The notes under the pieces are model-generated. The model was given only the letters and a program-made list of their open reading frames with translations, made no database searches and was not told the origin of the DNA. From NCBI GenBank assembly GCA_002737595.1, contig NSHZ01000037.1, forward strand, positions 1 through 14,123: a stretch of 14,123 bases of DNA, read 5' to 3'. Origin of the DNA: Actinomycetota bacterium (lineage in GTDB: Bacteria; Actinomycetota; Actinomycetes; Nanopelagicales; Nanopelagicaceae). Below are positions 12,526 to 14,123 of the stretch, one piece after another. The stretch's first letter is position 1; every line of letters begins with the position of its first letter. The position numbers and the translations under genes are program-made.

Positions 12526-13575
12526 ATGGCCATGGAACTTCGGGAAGAGATTGCGAGCGCCCTCGTCTCCGTGATCGACCGCGAGAGCGTCGGACTTGGT
12601 TCCATAGGTCCTGAGCTAACGCCCATCAGTGAGGCCACGCGGGAGTTTCTTACTGGAGGCAAGCGCCTCCGTCCACTCTTTGCCTACTGGGCAAACCGGG
12701 CCTGCGGTGGCGAGCATAGTTCCGTCTTGGTCCACGCAGTCAGCAGCCTTGAATTCCTGCACGCATGCGCCCTCATCCACGACGACGTCATGGATGGATC
12801 TGATACGCGACGCGGCAACCCAGCAATTCATCACCGCTTTGCCACCCTCCACCGACAAGAGAGAATGACTGGTAATGCTGAAAAGTTTGGCCTCTCCACT
12901 GCAGTTTTACTAGGTGACCTCTGCCTCGTCTGGGCCGACCGTATGCTTCACGAATCAGGCCTTGACCATGTAATCATGCAACGCCTCAATCCGGTCTATG
13001 ACGAAATGCGTGTGGAATTGATGGCCGGACAGTATCTCGATGTTCTTGAGCAAGCGCTCGCCACATCAAGTGTGGAACGCTCACTTCGCATTGCTCGCTA
13101 CAAGTCTGGCAAGTACACCGTCGAACGTCCGCTCCACTTTGGCGCCGCGATCGCGGGCGCAGATAAGCCCACCCTGGAACTCCTCTCTCAGTATGGGTTG
13201 CCCCTTGGAGAAGCATTTCAACTTCGTGACGACATCCTCGGAGTATTTGGTGACCCGTCGGAAACCGGAAAGCCAGCGGGTGATGATCTCCGTGAAGGAA
13301 AGCGCACCGTTCTTATTGCTCAAGCAGTGGCAAAAGCCACCCCCACCCAAGGCACCGAAATTCGAAAGCATCTGGGAGATCCGCGCCTCTCCCCTGAAGG
13401 TGTGCGCATCCTTCGAGAAATCATTCGGGATACCGGCGCCCTCGATGCAGTTGAAACGATCATTGAAACGAGCTTGGCTCAATCAATCTCTGCGATATCA
13501 AGTGCCGATCTCAACGGTGAAGCAGTTTCAGTTCTTAAAGACTTAGCAGTAGCTGCCACTTGTCGGGTGGTTTAA
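12526..13575 (+). CDS. crtE: Polyprenyl (geranylgeranyl-type) diphosphate synthase
   Basis: A 349-residue trans-isoprenyl diphosphate synthase that condenses IPP with allylic diphosphates, expected to give C20 GGPP for carotenoids. Present are GGKRLRP (44-50), the first aspartate-rich motif HDDVMD (85-90) followed by RRG, KSGKYTVERP (193-202), the second aspartate motif LRDDILGVFGDP (233-244) and GDDLREGKRT (252-261). The product length is not certain; the residues before the first DDxxD (CALIHDD, alanine and cysteine rather than bulky aromatics) fit C20 or longer. ATG 12526 has a good Shine-Dalgarno sequence; ATG 12532 is an alternative leaderless start, two residues shorter. crtI follows after three bases, so this gene heads the core carotenoid operon. 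A quinone side-chain role is less likely given that neighbour. Confidence 0.93.
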   Translation: MAMELREEIASALVSVIDRESVGLGSIGPELTPISEATREFLTGGKRLRPLFAYWANRACGGEHSSVLVHAVSSLEFLHACALIHDDVMDGSDTRRGNPAIHHRFATLHRQERMTGNAEKFGLSTAVLLGDLCLVWADRMLHESGLDHVIMQRLNPVYDEMRVELMAGQYLDVLEQALATSSVERSLRIARYKSGKYTVERPLHFGAAIAGADKPTLELLSQYGLPLGEAFQLRDDILGVFGDPSETGKPAGDDLREGKRTVLIAQAVAKATPTQGTEIRKHLGDPRLSPEGVRILREIIRDTGALDAVETIIETSLAQSISAISSADLNGEAVSVLKDLAVAATCRVV

Positions 13576-13578
13576 CTT

Positions 13579-14123
13579 ATGCCTCGTACCATCCCCGGAC
13601 CCACTTCACACGTGGTTGTTGTAGGCGCCGGACTCGCCGGCCTGAGCGCCGCACTTCGACTAGCCGGGGCTGGACGAAGAGTCACCCTCTTAGAGCGTGA
13701 AAGTGTGCCGGGCGGACGAAACGGGCTACTCGAGAAATCTGGTTACCGCTTTGATACCGGCCCCTCCGTGCTCACCATGCCAGACCTGATCCGTGATGCT
13801 CTCGCCGAAGTGGGAGAGGAATTAGAGGATTGGTTAGAACTCATGCCAGTCTCACCTCTTTATCGAGCATTCTTTGCAGATGGCACGCAACTAGATGTAC
13901 ACGCAAACACCGCTCAAATGGAAGAAGAGATCTCACGGGTTATTGGGCCAGAGGAAGCCGCGGGGTACGGCCGCTACGTTGACTTCGTCACCAAACTCTA
14001 CAAATACGAATTCAACGACTTCATCGACAAGAATATCGACTCACCATTCCACCTCCTCACACCCAATCTCGCTCGTCTAGTCGCCCTAGGTGGCTTCCGT
14101 CATCTTGCGCCAAAGGTCAACCA
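13579..14123 (+). CDS. crtI: Phytoene desaturase (CrtI), 3' truncated by window edge
   Basis: The first 181 residues of a CrtI-family FAD enzyme that introduces double bonds into phytoene on the way to lycopene. The frame is open from ATG 13579 to the right edge with no stop. Visible are VVVVGAGLAGLSAALRLA (12-29; dinucleotide motif GAGLAG 16-21), E39 (LLERE), PGGRNG (44-49) and YRFDTGPSVLTMPDL (56-70), all typical of bacterial CrtI. It follows crtE by three bases with only a weak GGTGG upstream, so translation is probably coupled. It is clearly distinct from the paralogue at 10379-11848 (for instance GPSVLTMP against GPSLFTLP). Phytoene synthase and lycopene cyclase genes are expected downstream but are not in the window. 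Confidence 0.93.
   Translation, partial: MPRTIPGPTSHVVVVGAGLAGLSAALRLAGAGRRVTLLERESVPGGRNGLLEKSGYRFDTGPSVLTMPDLIRDALAEVGEELEDWLELMPVSPLYRAFFADGTQLDVHANTAQMEEEISRVIGPEEAAGYGRYVDFVTKLYKYEFNDFIDKNIDSPFHLLTPNLARLVALGGFRHLAPKVN

Noticed and set aside
13040..13546. 168-codon open frame overlapping crtE in another frame
   Set aside because: Shadow of crtE, which has all prenyltransferase motifs; no start signal or recognisable protein.
1..14123. tRNA or rRNA genes, insertion sequences, CRISPR repeats, phage or toxin-antitoxin genes
   Set aside because: None seen: no cloverleaf-like sequences, transposase motifs, regularly spaced repeats or small paired ORFs in the few gaps available.

Overview
The window reads as a compact chromosomal segment from an actinobacterium (Actinomycetota). 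The left 5 kb carries the family set and strand order I remember from the Mycobacterium tuberculosis ceoB-ceoC to Rv2699c region: two TrkA-type K+ subunits, DUF3159, an OB-fold protein, dUTPase, DUF3093 and DUF4193. Base composition looks balanced rather than strongly GC-rich. Genes overlap or abut almost everywhere, and the right half encodes carotenoid synthesis. Together these suggest a streamlined planktonic actinobacterium, such as a freshwater or marine pigmented or rhodopsin-bearing lineage. The lineage is inference; no rRNA or other phylogenetic marker is present.

Layout. (1) 1-1171, plus: the 3' part of ceoB, then ceoC. (2) 1168-3146, minus: an overlapping four-gene operon of a PaaI-type thioesterase, dut, an OB-fold protein and a DUF3159 membrane protein. 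(3) 3169-4474, plus: SDR oxidoreductase and DUF3093, fired divergently from the thioesterase by what looks like one symmetric double -10 element. (4) 4484-4780, minus: DUF4193 zinc-ribbon protein. (5) 4781-4968: the only sizeable intergenic gap, with a perfect 14-bp palindrome just before a leaderless promoter. (6) 4969-5490, plus: gamma-class carbonic anhydrase-like protein. (7) 5487-6424, minus: copC and arsC, coupled. (8) 6475-6969, plus: YbaK/EbsC-domain protein. (9) 6999-11848, plus: a five-gene carotenoid-modification operon of alpha/beta hydrolase, CrtA-like monooxygenase, CruF-type hydratase, CruG-like family-2 glycosyltransferase and a CrtI/CrtD-type desaturase. (10) 11845-12477, minus: CDP-alcohol phosphatidyltransferase. 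(11) 12526 to the right edge, plus: crtE (polyprenyl diphosphate synthase) and the 5' part of crtI (phytoene desaturase), probably continuing into the rest of the pathway.

How the genes work together. CrtE would make the C20 precursor and CrtI would desaturate phytoene. The 6999-11848 operon would then tailor the product by further desaturation, hydration of an acyclic (psi) end, glycosylation and possibly keto insertion. The expected product is a polar, glycosylated, perhaps keto-bearing carotenoid. The exact product cannot be read from the sequence.

Cross-cutting signals. Most genes that begin a transcript have TANNNT placed six (sometimes seven or eight) bases before the start codon and no Shine-Dalgarno sequence, the signature of leaderless transcription. 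Three of the four convergent gene pairs overlap by exactly four bases, at palindromic stop tetranucleotides (CTAG, TTAA, TTAA). There are no tRNA or rRNA genes, insertion sequences, CRISPR arrays or phage genes.
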